Shown: positions 46,334 through 59,354, numbered from the stretch's first letter. The stretch is 64,000 nucleotides of DNA from Parelaphostrongylus tenuis (GCA_019055375.1 JAHQIW010005536.1:205691-269690); one strand, 5' to 3'. Notes: generated by a model from the sequence alone, not told the origin. Program-made: numbers and translations.

Positions 46334-46793
46334 TGTGGTTTTTTTCAAATGAAATTCAAGATACTTACGTCAATAATGAAATTTCTCTTTTAGTAAAAGG
46401 TCGAATAAGATAGATTAGATTTCAATAAAGTTATTCTTTATGAGACATAGCGTAGATGCTCCATTTATAATTCACACATTCAAATCGAAAAATCAACGAA
46501 TCTTTGTCGAGCATTTCTATGATATTTTATTTACACTTACCACAATTAAATCGTATCTATTTCTTATTTCTCATAGTTTTCATATGCTCTATTGCATAAA
46601 GTACATAGAGTTGATCATACTGACTGAAAAGTGAAAAGCAATGAATAGTTTGCCAAAAATAGCGCTTCTTATTGCATGCGATCCTACTTCATCGATAATT
46701 CTCAGTTTTTATTATTATTAGTGCACTTGGGACTTTTAGTTCTTGGATTAATGCGTAGTTTTGTTCGATTTTCTTATTCATAGCTATGGTATG

Positions 46794-46855
46794 CGAAGAG
46801 GAGATGAACAAGTTGAAAAGGCGCTTTTCCAAGTGTGTTGCTTCCATAATGGAGA
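46794..46855 (+). CDS. Candidate exon of a coiled-coil protein
   Basis: Between a TTATTCATAG acceptor and an A/GTAAG donor, one frame reads MVCEEEMNKLKRRFSKC then VASIME(S). Its phase (2 nt before the first full codon, 1 nt after the last) does not join exon 7 directly, so another exon would have to lie between. Composition resembles exon 6 of the coiled-coil gene. Confidence 0.35.
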
Positions 46856-46869
46856 GTAAGAATTTTCAA

Positions 46870-49390
46870 AGCATCGAAGCGTTATCCTTGCTAACATTAT
46901 CTTCATGGAAGTCCCTCTTGTAACGATTCACCAAATTTCCGTATTGACGAGGTTATCTTGGTATGAAGTTTTTTATATATGTATCGAAGATTCCGCTACA
47001 ATTGATAGGACCGGCTGATTGCGGCAATCGCAAAATATTATTATTTCCTTGCCAGTGGTGGAAGCAGAAGACGACTTTTCTCAAAGCCAATCTTAGTTCT
47101 AAAATTTTATTTTTCAAGTTATCGAATGAGTATCAATAATCTAGTGCAATAGGTCTTTTATACAAAATCTAAAGGCTCTCGAGCGCAATCCTTGAAATAT
47201 GAGTGCATGCGACAGAAATTGTTTTCAAAAGTAAGGATTCTTAAGGCATTGGGGCATTGATTTTTTTATAAATACGCTTGCAAAAGTTTGTTAATGATAA
47301 TTTAATTTTTTTGGCAAAAAGTTTATGAAAGTCGAAATCTAATTATATTATATCGAAAAATCCGCTATGAATCAGAAATATAGGCTGCGATTGCAGAACG
47401 TTATCTTTTATTTATTAGTAGAACGTATTATAGAAGTCTTTTACACAGCAGACTTACTATCAAAGTTGAAATCTTTCAAGCTATCGATTGATTACAAAAG
47501 CGTCAAGAAGATAAATAGTTTGATAACAGCTGGGAATACATTTCTTTTCGCAAGGATGTGGTTTTTCCTTTGAAGACAAGATTTTGGAGAGTATTGGCGT
47601 AAATTTTACTAGAAATATGTACGGGTCTTTCAGCGATATTTTATTGTTTTTGATGACACTTAATCAACGCGAATTTGTATTGGGGGATGCATCAGTCTTC
47701 GTAACCGTCCGAATGGCGCGCTCGGATGTGTGTCATAATCACTTTCATGGTCCGCAAACGATTTAGATAAGAAATTTCTCCGTTAGCCCGCCTTTACATT
47801 TTTTCCTTCCTTCAACATTTGAAGTCCAGCGTAATAGATTTCCATTTATTCGCTTGAATTCCGAGTTGATTTTTCACGTCCCAGACGACGGGATCACGCG
47901 TTGACAGCGGGGAACTCAGCGCGTTAGGATGCCAGTGTATTAGTTTTTTTGTGAAGTTAAGTTTTTCTCACTGCAAAAGAAAGTCCATCCGTCAGTAAAT
48001 GGCCGAATATAGTAGAAACAATTTTAATACGGCTTTTTTGTTTGAAGCAGGCTAAAAGAACTACAAAATAATGATTTTTCTGTCAATAATGAATCTGCGT
48101 ATTGCAGTGCGATGCCACTTCACCGATACCCCTTAGTAACTTTTCAACATTAGTGGACTTTAGAAGTTGAGACTGCCATAGAATGCGAAATAGTGCTCAG
48201 ACTGTTGTCCTATGGCCATAATTTTCTAGATATCCACTTATACTCAACTGTCAGCACTATTCATCGCTGCGATCTGAAAAGCTTTTTCTTTTCGTGGATG
48301 TATGCTTCGTATTGAAAAACGGAAATGAAAACAAGGCTTTCTTTTTTTGAAAATATATGTGAAAAAGTCCTCCTACTGAAGATCCATTCTTTCGTAACGG
48401 AAAAGTTTGCTTCGGGTCAAAATTTTGCTATGCGATACCAAGAAAATCACTGAAATGTGTAAACAAGTGCTCCCAGCGAAACGTGAACTTCATTATATTG
48501 AGGGAGCGTAATAGACGGTCTTCTTGGAGACCAACCTTTGTATTAAAAATCCCAGATCTCCAGCTATCGAGATCACTAGTAGTCTACTAAAAGGCTTCTC
48601 ACCGGAAAAGACAAGGATACCCAAGTACACTCTTCTGAACGAGGCTAAATTCCACACAATTCGCAGTGAGGAGTGAAAATATTTAGGAAATCTAGGCTTC
48701 TTTACCCCAAATGAGCAACATTGATCTATTTTTGTTTACATCACAAATCTGCTCAGAATCCAAATATTACTATATAATAGTAAAGCTTCATTGTAAAACT
48801 GAAACAACGCACTTGAGCGAACGTTATCTTCTTCTTTTTTCGACGCTAAAACGTACTGTAAAGATCGTTTTGCAGATTAATGATAATCAACATTTCTCGA
48901 GCTATCGAATGACTGCGAAAACAGTGACTAAAAAAAGGAGAAAGTATTATATGACATTCAAGAACCATGAACAGATCACATGACATGCTTTCTCAAACAT
49001 TAGTTATCAGATATATTATGTAACAATTGCGTATGTTACTTTTCGCAACGATACTGATTTTTTGTTGAAATATAAGAAACTTTTCGACATTGGGCGCTTA
49101 TGATTTGCAAAAATTTTATTGAAGTCTCATCTGTAGCATTCCATCATTTAAGGACGATAATTCTTTCCTGCCATCTCAACCGCGGAAATACAAACTACTC
49201 GCCGCGTGCGACATGGCCACATGTGTGCCACTTCGGAGTTAGGGGTTATAGATGAAAAACGAAAGCAACTCAACCCACATGAAATGCTTAGATCTCAAAT
49301 TCAGATTCCGTCTTTCTTGCACACGAGCATTTTTTTGCTTTGTAATGTTCAGTCGATAGCTAGTCCCTGATAAATCAGTGTTCTGAGTAT
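46870..49390. other. No gene seen
   Basis: AT-rich. Short ORFs at 47367-47573, 47584-47766 and 48711-48983 show no domain. Motifs such as AGCTATCGAATGACTGC (48900) and AAGCTATCGATTGATTAC (47478) belong to the diverged dispersed repeat noted at 34-36 kb. Confidence 0.4.
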
Positions 49391-49734
49391 TACTTGTTCG
49401 AAAAAGTCGATGTGGATGGTCTGGCATATATTCAGAAGTGCATCAGCTGCCTTCTACCATCATTAGTTCCGCGCAACCTGTTTTCTCGGACTTCGTTACT
49501 TAACAGAGCTATGTCTTTTGTGTATCGCAATGATGTTACACTCTTATCCCAAATTACATCTTCAGGTCTTCAAGGGAAGGTGCACATTCTAGAGAGTCGG
49601 CCTTTTGAGCAAATACTTAGTAAAAGTTTTTCAACTGTTTCGCACTCCTCACAAATAGAGCTGCCACACTGTTCACTTTTCGTCATGAGCAAAGGGAGTG
49701 AAGTCGTTTTTATTATGTCGACTGATGTACAAAT

Positions 49735-49800
49735 CTTGCGTCAGGCACGACTTGAACCCGCATCTCACGAGGGGGGGGGGGGAGGGGCGTGTTCGAAGTC
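49735..49800 (-). repeat. tRNA-like SINE end next to a G run
   Basis: Minus strand GATGCGGGTTCAAGTCGTGCC then TGACGCAAG matches the B-box end of the tRNA-like SINEs. An uninterrupted run of about a dozen G (near 49771-49782) abuts it. The 143-aa plus ORF at 49394-49825 runs through this and is not a credible gene. Confidence 0.45.
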
Positions 49801-50267
49801 TTTTCCCATTGTTTCTCACGGATAGCTCGAAAGAATAGCTTTTTGAATTCCATTGTGGGCATGAAAGCATGATGTTTCAATAATAATTTTCGGAATCTAC
49901 CCTTTCCCAAAAAAAAAACGACATTTTCGATAGTTGTAGGTGATTTCTCGATTGGTATTGTAGTTTCAAACACTTCGTAATTTACTGAAACGACTTTTGT
50001 CTACCGCTCAAATCGTGTATTCACTCTCTAAGCTTTCTCCTTCAAAGAAAAGTCACCGGAAATTCTTGAAAACCTTGTTTTCGTGCGCAAATTAACAGCA
50101 AAAACAAGAATAACTGTTCTTCATAGTTTAGACCACCACTGTGAGTGATGATAGTCATGTCAGCCTGTTCACCATGCGATTCAATGCTTAAATATTATGT
50201 TCTACCTGCTTTGGTTGCGAAAGCGTTTGACTAAGAAAACTGCATGTCAATTTGACTCTTGTAGAAT

Positions 50268-50395
50268 TCCAAGAACGCGAAACCACCAAAACGTCAGCTA
50301 CTGCAGTAGTATAGCGTTCTGTCCATTTTGTACTAAATACTCTGTTACCAAACTAGTGTCTGGTGGATGAGAAAATTACGAGGCTATTGGGCAAT
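50268..50395 (+). repeat. Dispersed repeat, second copy
   Basis: Resembles 15775-15900. The shared order AAACGTCAGC, GTACTRTRCTGT-like text and GTGTCTGSTGGATGAG suggests one diverged family. Confidence 0.4.
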
Positions 50396-52062
50396 GTTGA
50401 CGATGCCAGTACTCGGTCCTGGGAACTGTTTAATGATATAATAAGAAGTCTTCGTCATCATGTCCCGTTTTTTTTTGCATTACAGGTTCATGCTATATAT
50501 CAAATCTTGTATGCTTGAGCTCTTATCTATTGGTTTTTATTTTGCAAGAACTACAATATATTTTTTGTCTCCTTCACTTACTAGATTATTTCCATCTTCT
50601 GAATTAAGCCCCATATGCAAAGGTATAGAGCTTGTTATTACCATATTGAGTATTTTATTCAATTTTTCTCGAAGCAATAGAATATAATTGTTCATAGGTG
50701 TGCTTTTCTGTTAAGCTTTCTTTTAGCTAAGAAACTTATTCTGTATTGCATCTGTTTTGCTTTTGTTTTTAGCAACATCAACTCTTGTCTACCGAAATTC
50801 AAGGTGGTGGTACAACTTGCAGCTGAAGGATGATATGCATAAACGTACTCAAGTCTCTTACGATAAAAGTTTTCACAATTCAACTGAATGTCACAGTCGG
50901 AATGCATAAATGTTGTGTATTCTTTCATATGAATTCTTTAGCCACTTTATTGATGCAAAAGAGCTTTTTTATGCATCATGAAGAGTGGCTTGCTGTTTTT
51001 ACATGCTAGTTTACGCATCATTTGCGCAACTTGTACTACTCGGATACGGCATGTTTTAGAGGGTGTATAAAGAGATCAAATCTACTGACATCCAAAACAC
51101 TTGTTTATAAGCTTGTATGTATAATAGCATAGCAATTTGAGCTCGTCAAATCCTGCTTTTCCTAATGATGGAATGGCCTGCTGCATCTTCTATATCGTAT
51201 GTTTTACTTCGTATTCATAACCTACACTGCTTTGACACTCTAAAGTCCGAAGTTTCATTTGACAGAGGGGTTGACTGAAATCAGCAACCACGACTATTCC
51301 AACTATAATGAAGATAAATTTTATCAGTGAGAAAAATTGTCATCAAAGAGTGTTATCCCAGTTCTGGGTGTTAATGGTTTTTTGCTTCGTGCTTTCATGT
51401 AAAGTTATTCCTGATAAAATGTCATGTCTGAAAGGTTTTCACTGCTTTGTATTGTCGGAATTATCTCGGCCTCTCCAGCTGCTGATCATCTACCGTTTTT
51501 CCTTCTATTCTGCTTGTCAAGCCTGTATGTAATGCTCATGAGCTTCGATGGTTCGCTTCATCGACCTTCTACTCCCACATTACTCATTATCTCTAATTAC
51601 CTTTTATCTCCCACTTTATTTTGTATCGGAAATGGTATCCAGTCATAATTATGGGCCTTGAATGTACATAGCCGAACTAGAATGGGCGTTATTTAACCGA
51701 AGGTGGGAACAGCTGACACGAGAAAAACCAAAGGAGAATTGGCTGCTCTGTTCAGATAAACTCTCCGAAATAAGCTATGTTACGAAATAGTATTGAAAAC
51801 TAATCGTTCAAAATATGGTAGTGCGCTTTTCCTGTTCGTTTCTTGAACACGAAAAAAGCATTCTACAGTCTGAAAAATGTACCGAACAGCAACAAGTGTT
51901 TGCACGGGAGAAGAAAAATAGGAAGGAGTCACTACATTTTGTGTGAGAAGTATCCACCTCCAGTGGCTACGAGAAAACAACCATCAACACTAGAGTGGGA
52001 GGAAGAAATAGGTATATAACGATAATAATAGAATGTCACACCCAAATGTAGAGATCACTTCC
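50396..52062. other. No gene seen
   Basis: AT-rich. Hydrophobic ORFs at 51308-51648 in two frames are not supported by splice sites or domains. Confidence 0.4.
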
Positions 52063-53544
52063 AATGACCCCTATATCAAACGAAGTAAATGCTACGATCA
52101 AAAATGTCTGAAAAAAACAGTGGATGGAAAGTTTTTGAAAAATGGTTAAAAAATCACCCAACACAATACGTCTCCATTTGGTTCTTATTCTCCTTTACGA
52201 CCGCTTGTTTAGGGCAGGGGACTTCATAACAGGCCCCAGTGGTAGCGAGGCTGCAAAATTTCGGGTACAATATCTTATCCCATGCAGGACATTTGATGGC
52301 GTATACAAGGCGAAACGAGTACGCCGCTTTGTGTGTGCATGAAAGAACACTTAGATATAAGTCAGATCGAAACTCCTTCAAGTGCACATAGGGCGGAAAG
52401 ACTTGACTGTGATGACCTTGAAGGTGGTAGTGAGAATCTCAGAGCACAAAATGTGAACATCGGCGTGGAAAAACCCATAATGCTTTTTGAGTAAATTTCA
52501 AAAGCTCAGAAGACAGCGGAAGGGGCGAATGTCTGAACATGACAATTGAATGGCACCCTAGCTTAGCTTCTCTTTTCAGTGTAAATACCGATCAAATTTT
52601 ATTGCTTATGCTAGCATATCGGTAAACTTACCTATGCATAGTTGAACAGTCGGTTCAACACAATAGGTGAACATTGATTTTTCTCATTAAACTGTCTTTA
52701 AACAGAAGAATAAACTAAATGGTTGGGTTTGGTTTGGCATAGTACATCATCTGGGCTGCGAGGAAGACGAATTGGCCGAAACATATGCCACCGAAGTAGA
52801 ATGGAGATATATCAGTCTCGCGCGAATATGTTTAGCTCGGATTGGATTGGAAAGACGAAATTGGCACGCAAGTGTCCATAATAAATTCAATCTCATTCCC
52901 ATACTAGTACTTCAACTGAACTAAAGCTTTCAGAACATCAGTGATCGGCTGAAAATGAGACGAGAGTAGGTAGAAGACAGACAAGTTCAAATAAACAAGC
53001 TTGCAAATTTTACCAACAAGAGCCAAACCTGACCTAAATTTTGATAAGTAGTAAGCTGATGCGTGAGCAAAGTAAATACGTTTGTAAAAGTAGCTCAAAT
53101 TTCAATTATCGCAATTACCTTTGCACGAACCCTTTTAAAAAGTGGGTATCCCGCTCCAGTTTGGAAGGAACACGAGTATTTTAATGTAATAAAGCTATGT
53201 TAATAATGAAATAAGACATGTTCGAAAAATGAAAGCACAGCGAATTAAGTTGTGGGTCAGAAAAGGGCAATAAATCTGTCCAATGATAGCTCGCGCCAAC
53301 TCTCAGAGGTTGATCTTTGAATGAAGATTTGGAAGTGCCTCATTGGATCTACACAATTTTTGTGTGGTTACACGCAATCATAATCATCTCTAACGGAATG
53401 TTCATTTGCCCGCATCGTTGACAGGAGCGTGTACGAGATAATGAGATGATTTTATTGCTGGTTCAGCAATTCACTGCCATTGGGATTAAGATGTAGGATT
53501 GCTAGCGGTGTGCTTTGCACCACAAGCAATTACTAGTCATAAAT

Positions 53545-53800
53545 TAGCCGAGGCGCCGTGGCCGCGTGGTTGTGGTGCTCGTCGCGATGCACGCGAGTCC
53601 AAAACTCACCCCCGACGCTTTCCGTCAGTCAACATTCAGTCAACATTATGGAAAGCCACAGCCAGGATGTCCTGGGGATTGAAAGGAAACGAGCTCTACC
53701 AGCATTCTATAACACTGAAGAAGAAGGCAAAAACCAATGCTAGAAGTAGTCGGATCCGCACAGTGAAAAAAAAAAACAGTGTGAAAACAGATCAATGAAA
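53545..53800 (+). repeat. SINE with tRNA-like head (right duplicate)
   Basis: Counterpart of 3985-4270: GTGGCCGCGTGGTTGTGGTG head, then GCCACAGCCAGGATGTCC. The text repeats TCAGTCAACATT once more than the left copy. Confidence 0.6.
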
Positions 53801-54840
53801 AGTTCAGAAACAGTATGATCAAGCAGCTTATTATCAAAGACAGTTCCTTGGACTTATTTCTTCATCAAACGTTCCAGTGCGGTAGAATAGGCCGAATAAA
53901 TGTGTGAGATAATATGACATGAACTTGTCATGTCTGGCGCACTCCACTCATCCGCACTCTATCTCTGCTGCCCTTCCTTCTCTACCGTTGCATATATGAT
54001 AATATCACAGATATCGCCCCACGATCATGTATATAAACACGGCATTTCACTCCCGCAAGCACTTCATTTCCTATGCCCGTCTAGAGCTGTCCTACGCTTG
54101 TGAGGAGCTCTTTGCTACCGGAGGCACCCGCTGGCCAACAAGCATTCTACTACCGAACCACGAAGGTTTGCCAATTTCTTGAATTTCTAGTTGATATTAG
54201 ACTTTTTCATCAAAGCAGTTGAAAGAGCTTGCTACTACTAAATATGCTATTCAAAACTGTGATTTTCAAATGTTATTTCAGAGGGAAAAGGCTTCTAGTA
54301 ACAGTTGACAGTTAACTAGTACATAGCCTTTTTGAAGTTAAATTGTTTTGGGCAGGGTAGTTCTGTACTAAACGTTCAAATCTCATACTCAATTCTCATC
54401 CAAACTCAATGCGATTCTTGCTAGATCAAATGGTGCACCCACAATCTAAAGAACTATTGAGACATATGGCTGCCTGACCAAGTCCTTTGACGTTGGTTGT
54501 TGACAGCTGCGTTGCCTCATACTTTTGACGACTACCGTTGATAGGCAGGCGGCGTCGTGCCGTCGCTTGCGAGGCGCTCGCAGAGCGGGGTGAGAATTTT
54601 GTGTTTCCTGCGTCTTTGTTGCCACAAGCGCCTTCATTCTCACGACAGGAGACACCGTCGTTACAGCAGGTGAGACCGTGTGGAAATTGCGAGTGAGAAC
54701 AAAGGCACAGGAGAGTACGCCTGACAAGGTTATGCGAAAACAATCAAGAAACAAAATTTGTTTCTCAAAAATAATTCTGGATATTGCAATACAATGGAAG
54801 TTGTTAATCTATATGGTCCATGAGCATTATTCATCGCTTC

Positions 54841-54955
54841 TATCGACCGCTTTCAATAGACCCGCTCAAAATGTCATAATCTGGCACGGATATAACATGC
54901 TTTGAGCTTGTTAAACAATGTAAAAATAACATGTTAGATCCTTAGCAGATTATAT
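54841..54955. repeat. HHR-A remnant (right duplicate)
   Basis: Counterpart of 5275-5400 with AGACCCGCTCAAAATGTCAT; no ribozyme core. Confidence 0.5.
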
Positions 54956-55210
54956 TATTCATTGCTGCAATTTTTGTCATTCCACCTCTGTCATCATCAT
55001 TATCATCATTATCATTAGAATTATCACTATCATCATCAATATCACTACCAATATCACAGTCATTAACATCATCACAATCATTACCGAATTAAAATATGAA
55101 TGATTTTATCAGCTACAACTTCGATTATTGGTCAGCAATGTCTAGCACCGTATAAATGCCCTTATCATACCTCACAAACAGCTCAAAACAGTGAAAATTA
55201 TTATCACTAT

Positions 55211-55676
55211 ATCCTTTCATCATTATTTGTGCCAACATGTCATGTGGTCTGGTACAAGAGCCCTTACCAGACCACATGACACGTTGGCTCAAATAATGAC
55301 GAAGGGATATATTGAAATTTGAGCGTGATCTAAACAAAGCACTCGAGATAAAGGTATAATTATGATAAAAATACCATCCAATGAGCAATCGAGTGCACAA
55401 CACTCTGGGTTAGGTGAATGTTTCACTTGACATAGAGTGTAAAGCGTACGTCGTCGATAACTCTTTATAAGGAGTGTAAGGCTCCTGAGAGAACTGACTA
55501 TAAAAAGATCGACAGACGACGGGTTCTGCCCGGCTGATGAGTCTGTAAGGGTGAAACACGTGTTTCGTGCTCTACAAGAGCCCTTACCAAACCACATGAC
55601 ATGTTGGCTCAAATAATGATGAAGGGATATATTGAAATTTGAGCGTGGTCTAAACAAAGCACTCGAGATAAAGGTG
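55211..55676 (+). mobile_element. HHR-B element, young insertion
   Basis: A 466-bp insertion with 10-bp direct repeats TTATCACTAT (55201-55210, 55677-55686). The left duplicate has the empty site near 6160-6175. It begins with about 50 bp in inverted orientation (ATCCTTTCATCATTATTTG...), then a sense stretch. The block CCCTTACCA-ACCACATGAC to GATAAAGGT occurs twice, at 55261 and 55581. That gives a 320-bp period, about 1.3 units in head-to-tail order with one hammerhead per unit. This is what reverse transcription of a circular or multimeric RNA would leave. No ORF; the 55289-55657 minus ORF crosses the repeat. Confidence 0.82.
55528..55570 (+). ncRNA. Hammerhead ribozyme HHR-B (young copy, weakened)
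   Basis: Core CTGATGA (55534-55540) and GAAA (55553-55556). Stem II GTCT/GGGT pairs with three wobbles. Stem III is A-CAC-GTG-U. H17 is U (55564) instead of A. Stem I GCCCGG/TCGTGC has one mismatch. It may cleave, but less well than 56514-56556. Confidence 0.6.
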
Positions 55677-56454
55677 TTATCACTATTATAATCATGATCA
55701 TGATCGTTAGCACAATCATTATCGCTACCGTGATCATTATCGTTATCGTTATCATTTAGTGATGAAGTTTTCGCGGTGACTCATTGAAGATGTAGATGTA
55801 ATATGGAAGATATAGATGTTCTTTCTGATAAGTTATCTCTGCAGAAGCTTTTTCAATGAGATTTTATCATTTCATGATGGAAATGCTCCCTCAGAACCTG
55901 GGTTAGTCTCCTCGCATCCTTTACGCTGCCTGGTGTCTGTTTTTTCACTAGAGACGCCGTCCTCACGGGGAGCGACGCCATTACAGTAGCCGGGAAAATG
56001 TTACGTCGTGCGGTGGAGGACGAAACGTTCTACATGATTCTCAGACGGTCGTATCGGAGAAATAGTCGTAGCAGAGTGGCGACGTTAGTGATATAGTGCT
56101 TGTAGCGTCCCTGATGTGGGTTTAACGAAGGGCTAAACTCTCACCTGGGGTGATTTATCTCGAATTTTGCATACCATTCAACATCTCTGATATATGACTG
56201 TGATCACGTTTTCAGAAAGAGGTAAATAAATGATATGAGATTGTATAGCAGAACAGTTAGTCAGGCTGTTGTCTACACTGAATCTGTTTGACTTTTTTAG
56301 TTCAAGCTTTCCTCACCTTCTCCAGTGCTACCTTCTCACTTTTTTTCAAGTTTTTTCTAGGCTAACGCCCATGGCGTGCATGTAGTGATGAGTAGAGAGC
56401 GTTCTGAAAAAGATGTTTCGGGTTTTGAGACAAAAGAAGTGACTTATTTTAAGA

Positions 56455-56795
56455 AATCCTTTCATTATTATTTGAGCCAACTTGTCATGTGATCTGGTAA
56501 GGGCTCTTGTACCGCCCGATACACGCATTTCGTCCTTACAGACTCGTCAGCCGGGCACAACCCGTCGTCTCTTGATCTTTTCATAGTCAGTTCTCTCGGG
56601 AGCCTTACACTCCTTATAGAGAGTCATCGATGGCGGAGGCTTTACTCTCCATGCCAAGTGAAACGTTCACCCAACACAGAGTGTTGCGCACTCGATTGCT
56701 CTTTAACTGGTGCTCTTATCATAAATATACCTTTACTTCAAGTGCTTCGTTTAGACCACGTTCAAATTTCAATAGATCTGTTCATTATTAATTGA
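56455..56795 (-). mobile_element. HHR-B element, old copy (right duplicate)
   Basis: Counterpart of 6937-7285, sense on the minus strand, with partial direct repeats (AATCCTTTCATTATTATTTG at 56455 and the diverged TAGATCTGTTCATTATTAAT at 56774). One unit with a better preserved ribozyme than the left copy. Confidence 0.65.
56514..56556 (-). ncRNA. Hammerhead ribozyme HHR-B, core intact
   Basis: Minus strand: stem I GCCCGG (56556-56551) with TCGGGC (56519-56514, one G-U), core CTGACGA (56550-56544), stem II GTCT/GGAC with loop GTAA, core GAAA, a very short stem III (TGCGTGT), A17 at 56520. All invariant core bases are present; stem III is unstable as a monomer. Confidence 0.75.
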
Positions 56796-57499
56796 CTTAT
56801 CTTGCGAGGATGTGACTTTCTCGTTGAAATGCAGGGAACTTTTGAATAGATGGGCGTTTTCTCTTCACTAGAACCATCAGAAGTCCCTTAGGCGAATTTC
56901 ATTATTTGGGATGATTACGTCTTTTCGAGACATCCATTTTCAATGAAATTCTCCTATTTCAATTACGAAGCGCCCCAATGGCAATTGCTTAGCTTTCGAC
57001 GCGGCGATCGGTGCGTGAAATTTCATGCATTTGGTCCGCGACGTGTTAACTAGAATTTTTCTAGCATGTTTCTTTTTCCCCCAAAAATCGTATGCCGAGC
57101 AAGATACTGATTAAAGTAGGGGAGCTTCGTCCAGTGAGAGCAGATTAAATTCTCGGTTGCGTTGTTGATATTCTCGGCTGCTACGGTTTTATGATGAAAA
57201 CAATCTCAAAAACAACTGGTGATAAAATGGTGATGTCAGTGAAGTTATGCAATGTGAAGTGAGAATATATATGCAAATATGAGAAATTTCTCATTAAAAG
57301 CCTGCACTGGTCGTTGTTTGCAAGTGATTCTCTGACGCAAACTATCAAACAAAAAGCATCGATACTAATAATGATTGTGATAGCAAGACAGGACGGAGAA
57401 GAAGTGAAAATGATAGGTTATCCTGCATGTTAGCTAGAGCATAAAGAATTTCATGACATATTCTATTGTTCAATCGACCCGTTCGCTGCGGCGTGTACC

Positions 57500-58900
57500 T
57501 GCTCAGATAGACGATTGTTCAAAGACCTTTCTTACTGGACAAAATTTCTCTCAGACTTTCAGTAGTCATTCAGCTGCCCGATTTTCTGCAATTTCAACAA
57601 CAGGATTGCTTTGAAAAAATCGCCTTTAGAGTTGTAGCAGCAGAAATAAAATTATGTTCCGCACTGAAATTGATTTGTTTAGTCGGCCGAGATCTGTGGA
57701 TGGTTTTTCGCAAGACTCTTGAAAGTTATTCGGTAGACCAAATCTCTGACATTTTACGGCTACAATTGCTATTAAAAAGGTTATCACATAGCGCTGTGAT
57801 AGCGAGAAGAAGATTGCGTTTCACATCCAATTTATTCGCGCGTTACTCGTACTTCGCAGAGGAATTATTGGTATTCATAAGTTAGTCTGTGTTAGAGGCA
57901 CTTTGTCGCTACAAAATGATCAATTATCACAAAGGGTACTTTTATAAAGGTATTCTTAGCAAAGAGACCAAACAAATGTCAAAAAAATCTGAAGTTTCTA
58001 TGGGAAAACGCATCCTCGCTGAAAGAGCTTTACTCGAATGTTGAACAATTCTTTATTATAATATCTACGCTTCCGTGGTCATCTGATGACTCAAGATTTG
58101 CTAGGCTTTATACGATACTTCTTATGCAAAAAAACTCTCATAATGTGCCTCAATGAAGAAAAAAAATAGCAGGTGCTTTCGCTGCAATTAGTCCGTTGTT
58201 TGTACTTCACAGAAGGCGTTGGTGACAGTTTTATAGTAAAACTGAGACTTTCAGAAAACTTCATTGTTACAAAAAGATGAAATACTACTCAGGAGACTTC
58301 TGAAAGCGTATTTCTAGTGGAAAGAAGCGCTCAGTTATCAAAAAAATCTCTGCTTACCAATGCCACCATATTGTAAGAGCGTATTTTAAAAAATAGGCTT
58401 CGTGTCTAGTATAACTTTCAAAAAAAAGTCGTACACAGAATTTTCTAGTCTTCAAAAGAAGTAAACTTGCCAGAATTCGCATTTATCCTTTTGTGGAGCA
58501 ACTTTTCACAGAATGTGTATTTTTTTTATTCATATAGAAATTTCTGAGTGACTTTGTAGATGTTCTCCTCACAGGTATGACTTATTTCGTGATAGCAATA
58601 GAGAGAAAAACGCATCGAGCTTTCGAAGTAACTAGTAAGTTGTTTGAACTTCGCAACGGGATGCCTTGGCAATTATGTAGTGAAAATTAGATGGTCGAAG
58701 CACTTCGTATTCACAAAAGAGGGGAAAGTGGAGGAGATTCGCAGGTATTTCTGAAGAGAAAAACACCACGAATTCTAACAATCCGCACATCTTATCAAGA
58801 AATCGACGTCTTTTGGAAATTTTCTCATTTTCAACTATTTTGTGTTTGAACCTTTCATGAGGGAATGACATGGTCTTTTCCAACTAATCCTTTTTTGATT
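57500..58900. other. Gene-free stretch (right duplicate)
   Basis: Counterpart of 8040-9430. It contains the same ATTCGG-TAGACC and TAGCGCTGTGATAGCGAGAA motifs at 57730-57810. ORFs at 57670-57885 and 58632-58883 are not conserved in frame between the duplicates. Confidence 0.4.
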
Positions 58901-59354
58901 GTCTTAAACATTTGGTTCTTTAATCATTTCCCATACATCGACTATATGCTGTTTGTAGAAGTTGACTGGTTTCTTGCAGCCAAGTTTCAATTCGTTGAAA
59001 ACGTCTCAACGTCATCAAAGTGTAGAGCAAGATTCTGAGCAGCGAAACATTCGTTGACCACCCATCGACTATCTCTTCATCAGTATTCTCTTAAGAGTGC
59101 AATACACTATAATACTGGTTGGAGTTTGAAAAGTTTTCTGTTAGTAAAAGCTTAATAAGATTAGGAAGTCCCGAAATTCCTCACTGACCACTTCCAAAGG
59201 CACACTTCGAGGACAATGAATGTGGATTGACAATAATGAGCAAACATGCAGCACACTTAGTAGTTTTCCTAAAAGTGCGTCTGGCTTTAGTACAGTGTTT
59301 CTGGGTAACGCAAAATTATTCGACTCCTATGTAATAATTATACATCACTGCCAC

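Noticed and set aside
49394..49825. 143-aa plus-strand ORF
   Set aside because: It crosses a tRNA-like repeat and a poly-G run, with no domain and no splice context.
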